DNA of 64,000 nucleotides from Clostridiaceae bacterium. Its GTDB lineage: Bacteria > Bacillota > Clostridia > Lachnospirales > Lachnospiraceae. Positions 17,127-25,983 of this stretch are shown here, in pieces. The notes under the pieces were generated by a model that was not told where the DNA came from, did not search any database, and saw only the letters and a program-made list of their open reading frames with translations. The position numbers were made by a program, and so were the translations under genes. The DNA lies in assembly GCA_910574345.1 (NCBI GenBank), contig CAJSZV010000005.1, positions 124,001 to 188,000 of the forward strand, in the 5' to 3' direction. Positions within the stretch are counted from its first letter, which is position 1, and each line of letters opens with the position of its first letter.

Positions 17127-18053
17127 ATGATGACATACACAGAGCAAATAGAAGACTCCATGTTTGACAAACTGGAGGAAAGCGAAAAGGATACGGAATT
17201 CATCGCCATGGAGAGCAAGACCTACTTAAAGGACGCCTGGGATTGTTTTAAAAAGAATAGGCTGGCCCTTGCGGGACTGATCTTTCTTCTCTTTATGGTA
17301 GTTCTGGCCGTCATGGTGCCGGTCCTGTCTCCCTACACCTATGATTCCCAGAATCTTGATGTGAGAAACGCCCTGCCTTCCATGGCGCATCCCTTGGGAA
17401 CAGACAAACTGGGACGGGATATTCTGGTCCGTCTCATGTTCGGCGCCAGAATAAGCCTTATGGTTGGTTTTGTGGCAGCGTTCTTAAATCTGATTATAGG
17501 AGTAGTGTACGGCGGAGTCTCCGGTTTTATGGGAGGAAAAACGGACATGGTGATGATGCGTATCATCGACTGCATCTATTCCATTCCTTCCATGTTATAC
17601 GTGATTCTGATTATGATGGTATTCGGTTCCAACATCGGTTCCGTCCTTCTGGGGATCTGCGTGTCTTCCTGGATCGGCATGGCAAGGCAGGTGAGAACCC
17701 AGGTTCAGACTTTGAAGCAGCAGGAATTTGCACTGGCTGCCTATGTCATTGGCGCCGGCAAACTGCGTATTTTGTTTAAGCATCTGATCATCAACTGTAT
17801 GGGTCCTATTATCGTATCCACCACACTGATGGTTCCCGAAGCGATCTTTACGGAGTCGTTTTTAGCTTTTATCGGAATCGGAATCTCCCTGCCCCAGGCC
17901 AGCTGGGGGACTCTGGCCAGCGAGGCCAGGTCCGTGATTCAGAGTTATCCTCTGCAGATCGTATGGCCCGTACTGGCAATCTGTCTTACGGTCCTGTCCC
18001 TCAACTTTATCGGAGATGGTTTGGGAGAGGCCCTTGATCCCAAGAACCGTTAG
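17127..18053 (+). CDS. Peptide ABC transporter permease (OppC/DppC type)
   Basis: 308 residues. An N-terminal cytoplasmic stretch of about 35 residues precedes the OppC-N helix (LALAGLIFLLFMVVLAVMV) and the conserved HPLGTDKLGRDILVRLMFGAR block (about 87-107), then five more helices with an EAA loop AYVIGAGKLRILFKHLIINC. AGGAGG lies seven bases upstream of ATG 17127. Forms the heterodimeric channel with OppB. Confidence 0.93.
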   Translation: MMTYTEQIEDSMFDKLEESEKDTEFIAMESKTYLKDAWDCFKKNRLALAGLIFLLFMVVLAVMVPVLSPYTYDSQNLDVRNALPSMAHPLGTDKLGRDILVRLMFGARISLMVGFVAAFLNLIIGVVYGGVSGFMGGKTDMVMMRIIDCIYSIPSMLYVILIMMVFGSNIGSVLLGICVSSWIGMARQVRTQVQTLKQQEFALAAYVIGAGKLRILFKHLIINCMGPIIVSTTLMVPEAIFTESFLAFIGIGISLPQASWGTLASEARSVIQSYPLQIVWPVLAICLTVLSLNFIGDGLGEALDPKNR

Positions 18054-18065
18054 GAGGTACAAGTT

Positions 18066-19073
18066 ATGGCATTGCTTGATGTGACAAATTTAAGTGTTGA
18101 CTTTCAGACGGACCAGGGAGTAGTCCATGCAGTCAGGGACATCTCTTTTCAGGTGGGCGAGTCGGAAGTGGTGGGAATCGTGGGCGAGTCGGGAAGCGGA
18201 AAGAGCGTGACCATGTACTCGGTCATGGGACTTTTGGCTTCCAACGGTGATATCAAAGAGGGAAGCGTAACCTTTGACGGGACGGAAATTACCAGAAAGG
18301 CATTTCCCAATCAAAAAGCCTATGAGGCGGCTATGAGCAGGATTCGGGGCAATGATATGTCCATGATTTTTCAGGATCCCATGACCTTCTTAAACCCGGT
18401 AATAAAGATCGGAAAACAGGTTACAGAGGTTATAAAAAATCATAATAAAATAAGCGACGCTCAGGCAAAGGAACAGGCTGTCAGCCTTATGGGACAGGTG
18501 GGAATTCCCTCTCCTGAACAGCGGTTTGGCCAGTATCCCCATGAGTTCTCCGGCGGCATGCGCCAGAGAATTATTATCGCCATGGCTTTGGCCAACAATC
18601 CAAAGCTGATCATCGCCGACGAGCCGACTACGGCGCTGGATGTGACCATTCAGGCCCAGGTGCTGGATCTGATTAAGGAGATGAAGGAGAAACTGAATTC
18701 TTCCGTTATCATGATCACCCATGATCTGGGCGTGGTGGCAAGTCTCTGCGACAGAATTATCATTATGTACGGAGGCAAGATCGTGGAGTCGGGAAGGGCC
18801 AGAGAGATATTTTATGAGCCCAGGCATCCCTATACTATGGGACTGCTTCGGTGTGTTCACAATCCGGAGAAGAAGGAAAAGCTTATGCCCATCCCCGGTT
18901 CTCCGCCGGATCTGTTAAAGCCGCCTGCGGGATGTCCCTTTGTAGACCGGTGCTCTAAGGCCATGAAGATCTGCAAGGTGCAGATGCCCAAAGAGACCGT
19001 ATATTCCGAGACCCATGTCTGCGCATGCTGGCTTGAGGAAGCCGAAAGAAGAAAGGGGGAGCGCCATGTCTGA
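18066..19073 (+). CDS. Peptide ABC transporter ATP-binding protein (OppD/DppD type)
   Basis: 335 residues. Walker A GESGSGKS (about 39-46), Q-loop MIFQDP, signature SGGMRQR, Walker B LIIADEPTTALD and H-loop ITHDLG are all present, followed by the C-terminal oligopeptide domain with GCPFVDRC. Starts 12 bases after the permease with a GGAGG site, and overlaps the next ATPase gene by eight bases. Confidence 0.94.
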   Translation: MALLDVTNLSVDFQTDQGVVHAVRDISFQVGESEVVGIVGESGSGKSVTMYSVMGLLASNGDIKEGSVTFDGTEITRKAFPNQKAYEAAMSRIRGNDMSMIFQDPMTFLNPVIKIGKQVTEVIKNHNKISDAQAKEQAVSLMGQVGIPSPEQRFGQYPHEFSGGMRQRIIIAMALANNPKLIIADEPTTALDVTIQAQVLDLIKEMKEKLNSSVIMITHDLGVVASLCDRIIIMYGGKIVESGRAREIFYEPRHPYTMGLLRCVHNPEKKEKLMPIPGSPPDLLKPPAGCPFVDRCSKAMKICKVQMPKETVYSETHVCACWLEEAERRKGERHV

Positions 19074-20043
19074 TAAAGTGCTGCTTTCCGTGGAACATGT
19101 AAAGACCTATTTTGACGTGACTAAGGGGCCTTTTTCCAGGAAGCAGATCGTGAAAGCAGTGGATGATGTAAGCTTTACTATAAAAGAGGGGGAGACTTAC
19201 GGTCTGGTAGGAGAATCAGGATGCGGTAAATCTACTCTGGGAAGAACCCTGGTTCAGATCTACCGGGCCACAGAAGGCCGGATCTGCTACAAAGGAAGGG
19301 ATATCAGTACTCTGACACAGAATGACCGGAAAGAATTCACCAGAGAAGTTCAGATGATCTTTCAGGATCCATATGCTTCCCTGAACCCCCGCATGACTGT
19401 GGGAGAGATCATCAAAGAGCCCATGGAGATTCACAAGATCCTGAGTACCTCCAGGGAGAGGGAGGAGAGAGCGGCAGAACTTTTAAAGACTGTGGGCCTA
19501 AAGCCGGATCATATCCGCCGTTATCCCCATGAGTTTTCCGGCGGACAGAGACAGAGGATATCCATCGCCAGAACTCTGGCCCTGAACCCGAAGTTCATCA
19601 TATGCGACGAACCCATCTCCGCCCTGGACGTGTCCATTCAAGCCCAGATCATCAATCTGTTAAAAGAGATTCAGGAGAACATGGGGATCTCCTACCTTTT
19701 TGTGGCCCATGATCTGAGCATGGTAAACTACATCTCACACCGTATCGGCGTCATGTACCTGGGTCATCTGGTGGAAGAGGGAGATGCTGACGAGGTTTAT
19801 GAAAATCCCATCCACCCCTACACAAAGGCTCTGCTCTCTGCGGTTCCCATTCCGGATCCGGATAAGGCCAGGGAGAAAAAGAGAATCCAGCTGAAAGGAG
19901 AACTCCCCACTCCCCTGAATCCGCCTTCCGGCTGTCCCTTTAAGGGGCGCTGCCCCATAGCGACAGAGGCCTGCGAGGAAACCCGCCCGGAGCTGAAAGA
20001 CTATAAGGGCCACAAAGCCGCTTGTTTCCGTATTCAGACATAA
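19066..20043 (+). CDS. Peptide ABC transporter ATP-binding protein (OppF/DppF type)
   Basis: 325 residues. Walker A GESGCGKS, Q-loop MIFQDPYASLNPRM (the OppF-typical extension), signature SGGQRQR, Walker B FIICDEPISALD, and the C-terminal GCPFKGRCP zinc-knuckle-like motif. The true start is ATG 19066 behind GGGGGAG; the frame stays open back to 19015 inside oppD. Last gene of the operon; its stop lies one base from the stop of the convergent lysR gene. Confidence 0.93.
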   Translation: MSDKVLLSVEHVKTYFDVTKGPFSRKQIVKAVDDVSFTIKEGETYGLVGESGCGKSTLGRTLVQIYRATEGRICYKGRDISTLTQNDRKEFTREVQMIFQDPYASLNPRMTVGEIIKEPMEIHKILSTSREREERAAELLKTVGLKPDHIRRYPHEFSGGQRQRISIARTLALNPKFIICDEPISALDVSIQAQIINLLKEIQENMGISYLFVAHDLSMVNYISHRIGVMYLGHLVEEGDADEVYENPIHPYTKALLSAVPIPDPDKAREKKRIQLKGELPTPLNPPSGCPFKGRCPIATEACEETRPELKDYKGHKAACFRIQT

Positions 20044-20044
20044 A

Positions 20045-20920
20045 CTAAAGAATATCCATGAACTGCCTGGCAGCCTGGGATATGGGAAGGCTTTCGTTGT
20101 AAGCCACTACCATATGGCGGGCAGGCAGTTCTTCTTTTAGCTGGAGAACAAACAGATTCTTGTCATCCTCCGGTATGCAGAAATCCGGCACAAAGGCGAT
20201 TCCCAGTCCGATCCGTGCCAGCTCAATGAGAAGGTCATTGCTGCTCAGTTCAATCTCAGGAACCAGATCCAGATGAGAGCGGTAAAACAGGGAGTGCAGA
20301 AATTCACTGGTGGTACTCTTCCGGTCCAGCATCAGAATGGGATATTCCTGGAGCTGCCTTAAGGAAAGCATCCTTCCCTCCAGCGCAAAGAATTCCCTGC
20401 TGGCCACGAACACGTCATGAAATTCATTAATTATCCGGGGGGTATGGGTGCCGGACAGGGCGGAATTCGGATAATTGATCACCACAAAATCCACCTGCCC
20501 CTGTTCCAGCAGCCCTGCGCACTGAATGGAAGTCTGGTTTGTGACTTTAATGTGTACATGGGGATACTCTTTGTGGAACCGGCTCAGATAAGGCACCAGA
20601 TAGTAGCGGAAAATCGTATCGCTGGCGCCGATGCGCAGCTGGCCGCCGTTTAAGGTATTGGCTTCCAGAAGCTGGTTCTCCCCCTGTTTAATCAGATTCA
20701 TGGCAGGTTCGATATGGCGGAAAAGAAGTTCCCCCTCCGGTGTCAGCTGGACTTTTTTCGTACTGCGGACAAAAAGAGTCTGGGCCAGTTTTTTTTCCAA
20801 TACCTTAATGGACTGACTGACTGCGGACTGGGAGATGAAGAGGTGCTTGGAGGCTTCGGAGAAGCTTAAGGTGGTGGCTACATAGTAGAATACTTTATAT
20901 AATTCATAATTAATGTCCAT
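20045..20920 (-). CDS. LysR-family transcriptional regulator
   Basis: 291 residues. N-terminal winged HTH (YKVFYYVATTLSFSEASKHLFISQSAVSQSIKVLE, residues about 6-40, shown here only as family hallmark SQSAVSQSIK) and a C-terminal periplasmic-binding-type effector domain. ATG 20920 has AAAGGA upstream on the minus strand; the longer open frame from 21037 would run through a structured repeat. It converges on the peptide transporter with one base between stops, and is divergent from the ATP-grasp cassette at a distance of 420 bases. Target unknown; either neighbour is possible. Confidence 0.88.
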   Translation of the reverse strand: MDINYELYKVFYYVATTLSFSEASKHLFISQSAVSQSIKVLEKKLAQTLFVRSTKKVQLTPEGELLFRHIEPAMNLIKQGENQLLEANTLNGGQLRIGASDTIFRYYLVPYLSRFHKEYPHVHIKVTNQTSIQCAGLLEQGQVDFVVINYPNSALSGTHTPRIINEFHDVFVASREFFALEGRMLSLRQLQEYPILMLDRKSTTSEFLHSLFYRSHLDLVPEIELSSNDLLIELARIGLGIAFVPDFCIPEDDKNLFVLQLKEELPARHMVVAYNESLPISQAARQFMDIL

Positions 20921-20963
20921 GAGCGAAGTCCTTTCTTTGACTGTAAATGAATGGTATGATGTT

Positions 20964-21119
20964 GGGGTCAAAAGGGTTTTGACCCCTTTGATACCGGATT
21001 GCTCCGCATTTTGTGCTGCCGCAATCCTCAAAAACATTCAAAATCCGCCCTAATCGGGCTGCTTTTTCATGTTTTTGGCGGATCTCAAGTTCAAAAATAC
21101 TCTTGCAAGCAAGCTTGCA
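20964..21119. repeat. Highly structured intergenic element (four successive inverted repeats)
   Basis: GGGGTCAAAA-GGG-TTTTGACCCC (20964-20986), GGATTGC/GCAATCC (20996-21027), ATCCGCC/GGCGGAT (21043-21083) and TGCAAGC/GCTTGCA (21104-21119) follow one another without an ORF. It lies between lysR and the cassette at 21343. The density of stems suggests a mobile intergenic repeat or a structured RNA; only one copy is seen in this window. Confidence 0.5.
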
Positions 21120-21235
21120 TCGGATTTTAGACCTTATGACCCTGGTATCATGGTATTGGAATGATGGTATCACACATGGACGGGACTTGTAAAGATATGG
21201 GGGATGAGAGTTGCGGACGGGACCTGGATATCCCA

Positions 21236-21264
21236 TTGACAAATGAAAAAAGATAAGTTATATT
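21236..21264 (+). promoter_or_regulatory. Promoter of the ATP-grasp cassette
   Basis: TTGACA (21236-21241), 17 bases, TATATT (21259-21264). The predicted start of transcription is near 21271, immediately before a terminator-like hairpin (21275-21307). Confidence 0.78.
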
Positions 21265-21274
21265 TGTAACAAGT

Positions 21275-21307
21275 AAAGGCGCTCATAGTATGTTTGAGCG
21301 CCTTTTT
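21275..21307 (+). terminator. Terminator-like hairpin at the very 5' end of the cassette transcript (possible attenuator)
   Basis: AAAGGCGCTCA (21275-21285) pairs perfectly with TGAGCGCCTTT (21295-21305) and ends in five T. It sits only about ten bases after the -10 box and 36 bases before the first gene, so it cannot serve an upstream gene on this strand other than by readthrough. It would halt most transcripts unless bypassed. Confidence 0.75.
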
Positions 21308-21342
21308 GAAAATTTAACTTAAGGGAGAAAGGACTGAGGGGT

Positions 21343-22656
21343 ATGTTTGAACTGGTGGATCACACGGAGAATATCAACCGGCTGCTTGCAAGATACGGGG
21401 TAAAGTTTGGAATTTATAAAAATCACGAATTCCATGAACAGCTGTTTCCCTTTGACCCTCTGCCGCGGGTAATATCGGCGGAGGAATTCGATTTCTTAAA
21501 TCGGGGACTGTCTCAGCGGGTGAATGCCCTGAATTTGTTTCTGGCCGATGTTTATTCGGAGAAGAAGATCATTAAGGATGGGGTAATCCCGGCAGATTTT
21601 GTCTATTCATCTAAAGGGTATCTGCCTCAGTGCGAGAAAATCGTGCCTCCGGGAAAGATTTACAGCCATATTTCAGGCATTGATCTGGTTCAGGGAAAGG
21701 ATAAGAACTGGTACATTCTGGAGGATAATCTGCGGATTCCCTCCGGGGCTTCCTACCCTATGATCGCAAGGGAACTGACAAGAAGAGCGGCTCCGGCCAC
21801 CTTTTCCAGGACCCGCATTGCAGACAATCGAAACTATGCCGTCATGCTGAAAGAAACCCTGGATTACGTGAATACAGGGGGAATCAATGTGGTGCTGACG
21901 CCCGGACGGTATAATGCGGCGTTTTTTGAACATTCCTATCTGGCGGAACGATCGGGGGCAGTCCTTGCCATGCCTCAGGATCTTCTGGTGGAGAACAACA
22001 AACTATATTATCGTCAGTATGGCGGCAGGAATCTGCAGGTGGGAGCTGTGTACCGGCGCCTTTCCGACGAATATCTGGATCCTCTGTGCTTTCTTCCTGA
22101 GTCTCTCATCGGAGTTCCGGGTATTATGAATGTATATCGAAGCGGCAATGTAGCCATCGTCAATGCGCCCGGCAACGGCGTGGCGGACGATAAAGGTATT
22201 TACTACTTTGTTCCTCATATGATAAAATACTATCTGGGTGAAGAGGCGATTCTTAAGAATGCACCTACCTATCTGGCCTTTTATGAAAAGGACCGGGAAT
22301 TTATTCTGGAGCATTTAGAACGGCTTGTGGTGAAGGATGTGTCGGAAGCAGGCGGTTACGGCGTTATATTCGGAAGAGACCTTACAAAAGAAAAATTAAG
22401 GGAACTGGCGGAAGTGATAAAGGCGGAGCCGAGAAGGTTTATCGCCCAGGAAGTCATTGACTTTATTGATCTTGGAATTGTGGAGGGGGATCATGAGGTG
22501 CCGAGAAAAGCCGACTTAAGGGCTTTTGTGCTGGCGGGAAAGGACACCAGAGTGTGGCCCAGCGGGCTTACCAGATTCTCCAGGAATCCGAATTCATTTG
22601 TTGTCAATTCATCACAGGGAGGAGGATTTAAGGACACATGGGTATTATCTCGATAG
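21343..22656 (+). CDS. Circularly permuted type-2 ATP-grasp protein
   Basis: 437 residues. Recognised by LSQRVNALNLFLADVY (about 55-70), the DLVQGKDKNWYILEDNLRIPSG-type block (about 112-133) and a C-terminal AFVLAGKDTRVWPSGLTRFSRNPNSFVVNSSQGGG-type ending, here abbreviated by RVWPSGLTRF and NSSQGGG. These proteins are predicted to form peptide-like bonds (amidoligases) and nearly always sit beside alpha-E and transglutaminase genes. The start has GGGAGAAAGG upstream. The last 19 bases overlap the alpha-E gene. No substrate is known. Confidence 0.9.
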   Translation: MFELVDHTENINRLLARYGVKFGIYKNHEFHEQLFPFDPLPRVISAEEFDFLNRGLSQRVNALNLFLADVYSEKKIIKDGVIPADFVYSSKGYLPQCEKIVPPGKIYSHISGIDLVQGKDKNWYILEDNLRIPSGASYPMIARELTRRAAPATFSRTRIADNRNYAVMLKETLDYVNTGGINVVLTPGRYNAAFFEHSYLAERSGAVLAMPQDLLVENNKLYYRQYGGRNLQVGAVYRRLSDEYLDPLCFLPESLIGVPGIMNVYRSGNVAIVNAPGNGVADDKGIYYFVPHMIKYYLGEEAILKNAPTYLAFYEKDREFILEHLERLVVKDVSEAGGYGVIFGRDLTKEKLRELAEVIKAEPRRFIAQEVIDFIDLGIVEGDHEVPRKADLRAFVLAGKDTRVWPSGLTRFSRNPNSFVVNSSQGGGFKDTWVLSR

Positions 22657-23321
22657 AAAAGGCGGACCGGTTATTTTGGCTTGGACGTTATGCGGAAAGG
22701 GTTCTTACGACTCTGGTGGCTTTCTTTGATTTTTATGATGAGATGATCGACGGAGATGAAAAGGCATACAGGACCTACTGCAAAAAGATTGCCATTCCTG
22801 ACGTTTACAAAAGCAAAGAGGATTTTCAGCAGAAGTACCTCTTTGACGGGCAGAATCCCGATTCCGTGATCAGCAACATGGAGAGGGCTTTTGACAATGC
22901 GGTAGTCATAAGAGGGGAACTGGGAACTTATACTCTGTCCTATATCCAGATGGCTCTGGATGTGCTGAAAGGGGAAGGCGGAAAGGCGGATGCCCCTGCC
23001 TATGATCTTCAGCAGGTCATAGACTACCTCAATGCTTTTTGGGGCTGTATGGATGACCAGACAGAGGATGAGGAGTGCCGCAATATTATTAAGTGCGGCA
23101 AATATCTGGAACGTCTGGATCTGTATATGCGTCTTGGTTATTCTGCCAAGGCCATAGACAAGGAATTCAGCAAATTTGAAAACCGCCTTCATCGCGTAAG
23201 GCTTCCATACCGCAGGGAGAATGAGGACAGGCTGAGAGAGATTATCAGTCTGGGAGACGGATGGAGAGAATATGAGAAAGAGGCCCTGGAGGCTTTGTGG
23301 AATTTGTTTGAGGTGATATGA
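22638..23321 (+). CDS. Alpha-E domain protein (DUF403)
   Basis: 227 residues, almost all helical. It opens with ISIEKADRLFWLGRYAERV, the hallmark of alpha-E proteins, and has repeated helices rich in Glu. GGAGG lies 13 bases before the ATG, within the ATP-grasp gene. Alpha-E proteins accompany circularly permuted ATP-grasps across bacteria, but their biochemical role is not established; partner or scaffold of the ligase is the usual inference. Confidence 0.9.
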   Translation: MGIISIEKADRLFWLGRYAERVLTTLVAFFDFYDEMIDGDEKAYRTYCKKIAIPDVYKSKEDFQQKYLFDGQNPDSVISNMERAFDNAVVIRGELGTYTLSYIQMALDVLKGEGGKADAPAYDLQQVIDYLNAFWGCMDDQTEDEECRNIIKCGKYLERLDLYMRLGYSAKAIDKEFSKFENRLHRVRLPYRRENEDRLREIISLGDGWREYEKEALEALWNLFEVI

Positions 23322-23322
23322 C

Positions 23323-24099
23323 TTGAAAAGACTGAGGTTTCATTATGAGATGGAACTTACGTTTGATGCTCCTGTAGCGGAACATCATTTCGCGTTCCGC
23401 TGTCTTCCCATGACGGAAGGCGGGCAGACATGCTATGGCCTTCAGTACGGCATTGAACCGTCAGGACTGCTCTGTGAGATCACTGACGGGTTCGGCAACC
23501 GGATGTGTACAGGCGAGGCTCTTGACCCTCACGACAGTCTGAACCTGCGGGCGGAGGGAACGGTTTATGTGGACAGGTCCGAGGCAGTGAGGGAAGAGCT
23601 TCATCCTCTGTTTTTATTTCCGTCCGCCTACACCGCAGCGGATGAGTCTCTGAGAGAGTATCTGAGAGAGTGCCGGCTTTTGGAGGGGAAGGACGGGAGA
23701 AGGAATCTCCCTTTTTGTCTTATGGACTGCCTCTTCCGGGATTTCTCTTATGTACCGGGAAAGACCGATATTCATACCACGGCGGCTCAGGCATGGGCGG
23801 GAAGACAGGGCGTGTGTCAGGATTATGCTCATATTTTCGTGACTCTGTGCCGTCTGGCCGGGTATCCTGCCAGATATGTGGCAGGCATGATGGTAGGCGA
23901 GGGAGCCACCCATGCCTGGGCGGAGGTCTATATAGACGGAGCATGGATGGGATTTGACCCTACTCATAACCGTCTGACAGATGATACGTATATTAAGTTG
24001 TCCCATGGAAGGGATTTTGGCGACTGTACCATTGACAGAGGATGCTTTAAAGGGTTTGCTTCCCAAAGACAGAATATCTATGTAAAGGTAGAGGACTAG
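23323..24099 (+). CDS. Transglutaminase-like cysteine protease/ligase
   Basis: 258 residues from a TTG start behind GAGGTGA. N-terminal beta domain (1-110) and a transglutaminase-like core with a full catalytic triad: Cys165 in GVCQDYAH, His197 in THAWAEV, Asp212 in GFDPTHN. This is the third member of the ATP-grasp/alpha-E/transglutaminase set and probably hydrolyses or transfers the product of the ligase. No signal peptide, so cytoplasmic. One base separates it from the next gene. Confidence 0.9.
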   Translation: MKRLRFHYEMELTFDAPVAEHHFAFRCLPMTEGGQTCYGLQYGIEPSGLLCEITDGFGNRMCTGEALDPHDSLNLRAEGTVYVDRSEAVREELHPLFLFPSAYTAADESLREYLRECRLLEGKDGRRNLPFCLMDCLFRDFSYVPGKTDIHTTAAQAWAGRQGVCQDYAHIFVTLCRLAGYPARYVAGMMVGEGATHAWAEVYIDGAWMGFDPTHNRLTDDTYIKLSHGRDFGDCTIDRGCFKGFASQRQNIYVKVED

Positions 24100-24100
24100 T

Positions 24101-25039
24101 ATGATAAAAACAGTGGTTTCCGTAGGACTTCCAGTAGATGAGAAGCTTCGAATCCGCAAGCAGACCATGGAAGGGCCGGAGGCGAAGGGTGAGAAGAAGA
24201 GAATCTGTATTGTGACAGGAACGCACGGCGATGAACTGGAAGGACAGTATGTCTGTTATGAGCTTGGCCGGAGGCTGAAAGAACAAAAAGAACATTTAAA
24301 AGGGATTGTGGATATTTACCCGGCCCTGAATCCTTTGGGAGTGGACTCCATAACCAGGGGCATTCCCATGTTTGATCTGGATATGAACCGTATATTTCCG
24401 GGGAACGAAGACGGGCCTGTTCCGGAGTATGTGGCTTCCAGGATCATAGAAGATATAAAGGGGGCGGATCTGTGTATCGACATTCATGCCAGCAACATCT
24501 TTCTTCGGGAGATACCTCAGGTGCGCATAAGTGAGATGACGGCAAAAGCTCTCCTCCCCTATGCAAAGAAGCTGAATATTGATTATGTGTGGATTCATGG
24601 AGCGGCCACGGTTCTGGAAGCGACTCTGGCTCACAGCCTCAACATGATCGGGGTGCCGACCCTGGTGGTGGAGATGGGAGTAGGTATGAGAATTACCCTT
24701 GAGTACGGCAGGCAGCTGGCGGACGGAATCTTCTGCCTGATGAAGGAACTGGGAATCTGGGACGGAGATGTAATAAGGCCTAAGAAGCCCATTATCTCAA
24801 CGGATGGACAGGTAGGATTTGTCAATGCCAATCATTCCGGAATTTTTATTCCCCATGTGGATCACTGGGAGAGCATCAGGAAGGGCGAGACCATTGGCGA
24901 GATCTTAAATCCTCTGGAAGGAAAGGTGGAGGAGAACCTCTATTCTCCCTGTGACGGTATGGTGTTTACTCTGAGAGAGTATCCCATTGTCAACAGCGGT
25001 TCCCTTATTGCCAGGGTGCTGGGAGGTGAATTCCATTGA
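24101..25039 (+). CDS. M14/AstE-AspA-type zinc deacylase, metal site intact
   Basis: 312 residues. Zinc ligands of the succinylglutamate desuccinylase/aspartoacylase family are in place: His42 and Glu45 in GTHGDE, and His129 in DIHAS. DLDMNRIFPG (about 90) carries the substrate-binding Asn-Arg. A C-terminal barrel-like domain (about 230-312) resembles a lipoyl-like swivelling fold. These enzymes remove acyl or amino-acyl groups from N-acylated amino acids or peptides. Overlaps the next gene by four bases (TTGA). Confidence 0.87.
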   Translation: MIKTVVSVGLPVDEKLRIRKQTMEGPEAKGEKKRICIVTGTHGDELEGQYVCYELGRRLKEQKEHLKGIVDIYPALNPLGVDSITRGIPMFDLDMNRIFPGNEDGPVPEYVASRIIEDIKGADLCIDIHASNIFLREIPQVRISEMTAKALLPYAKKLNIDYVWIHGAATVLEATLAHSLNMIGVPTLVVEMGVGMRITLEYGRQLADGIFCLMKELGIWDGDVIRPKKPIISTDGQVGFVNANHSGIFIPHVDHWESIRKGETIGEILNPLEGKVEENLYSPCDGMVFTLREYPIVNSGSLIARVLGGEFH

Positions 25040-25971
25040 GAAAAGAAGTGATTTATCAGCTTGGCAATACATACCGGGACGATCTGAGGATCTACGGATA
25101 CCATTTTGGAAAAGGGGAGAAATCTGCATGCATCGTAGGCTCCATGCGGGGCAATGAGGTACAGCAGATGTATGTGTGCTCCCAGCTTGTAAAGGCTTTA
25201 AAGGAACTGGAAGGGCATGGAGGCTTTGTGCCGGGCAGCGAGATCTTAGTAATCCCTTCTGTGAATCATTTTTCCATGAACATCGGCAAAAGGTTCTGGG
25301 CAGTGGATAATACGGATATCAACCGCATGTTCCCCGGATATGACCAGGGAGAGACCACACAGCGAATCGCAGCCGGAGTGTTTGATGTGGTTCAGCATTA
25401 CAGCTGCGGCATCCAGTTTACCAGTTTCTATATGCCGGGAGATTTTATCCCTCATGTGCGCATGATGGAGACTGGATTCCAGAAACCCAGTCTGGCCAAT
25501 CTGTTCGGCCTTCCCTATGTGGTGATACGAAAGCCAAGACCAGTGGATACCACCACGCTTAACTATAACTGGCAGATCTGGGATACCAATGCTTTTTCTG
25601 TCTACACCAACGCCACGGACCGGATCGACCAGGTATCCGCAGGACAGGCGGTGGCTTCTGTGCTCCGGTTTCTGACGAGAATGGGATTTCTGCGCTACAC
25701 CAGTCACAGCGGCTATATTGCTACGGTGGTGAGGGAGGACGATTTGAAGAATGTAAAGTCCGACGCAGCGGGAATCTACAGGCGTCTTGTGGAGCCGGGC
25801 CAGGAAGTGAAGAAAGGGGAAGTGCTGGCCGAAGTTTTAGATCCTCATGAGGGGGATGTGGTGAGCCGTATCCTGTCGCCAGAGAGAGGAATTATATTCT
25901 TCGCTTACGCTCAGCCTCTGGTGATGGAGAGGGCCATTATCTTTAAGATCATAAAAAGGCTGCATCAATAG
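25036..25971 (+). CDS. M14/AstE-type paralogue with metal ligands lost (likely pseudoenzyme)
   Basis: 311 residues, same fold and layout as its neighbour, including DINRMFPG. The two histidine ligands are replaced: HGDE reads RGNE (Arg38, Glu41) and DIHAS reads GIQFTS (Gln127). It starts at TTG overlapping the stop of the active paralogue, so the pair are probably made in equal amounts and may form a heterodimer. Alternatively it may bind a ligand without cutting it. Confidence in the family is high, in inactivity moderate. Confidence 0.83.
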   Translation: MRKEVIYQLGNTYRDDLRIYGYHFGKGEKSACIVGSMRGNEVQQMYVCSQLVKALKELEGHGGFVPGSEILVIPSVNHFSMNIGKRFWAVDNTDINRMFPGYDQGETTQRIAAGVFDVVQHYSCGIQFTSFYMPGDFIPHVRMMETGFQKPSLANLFGLPYVVIRKPRPVDTTTLNYNWQIWDTNAFSVYTNATDRIDQVSAGQAVASVLRFLTRMGFLRYTSHSGYIATVVREDDLKNVKSDAAGIYRRLVEPGQEVKKGEVLAEVLDPHEGDVVSRILSPERGIIFFAYAQPLVMERAIIFKIIKRLHQ

Positions 25972-25983
25972 AAGGAGAAAGAA

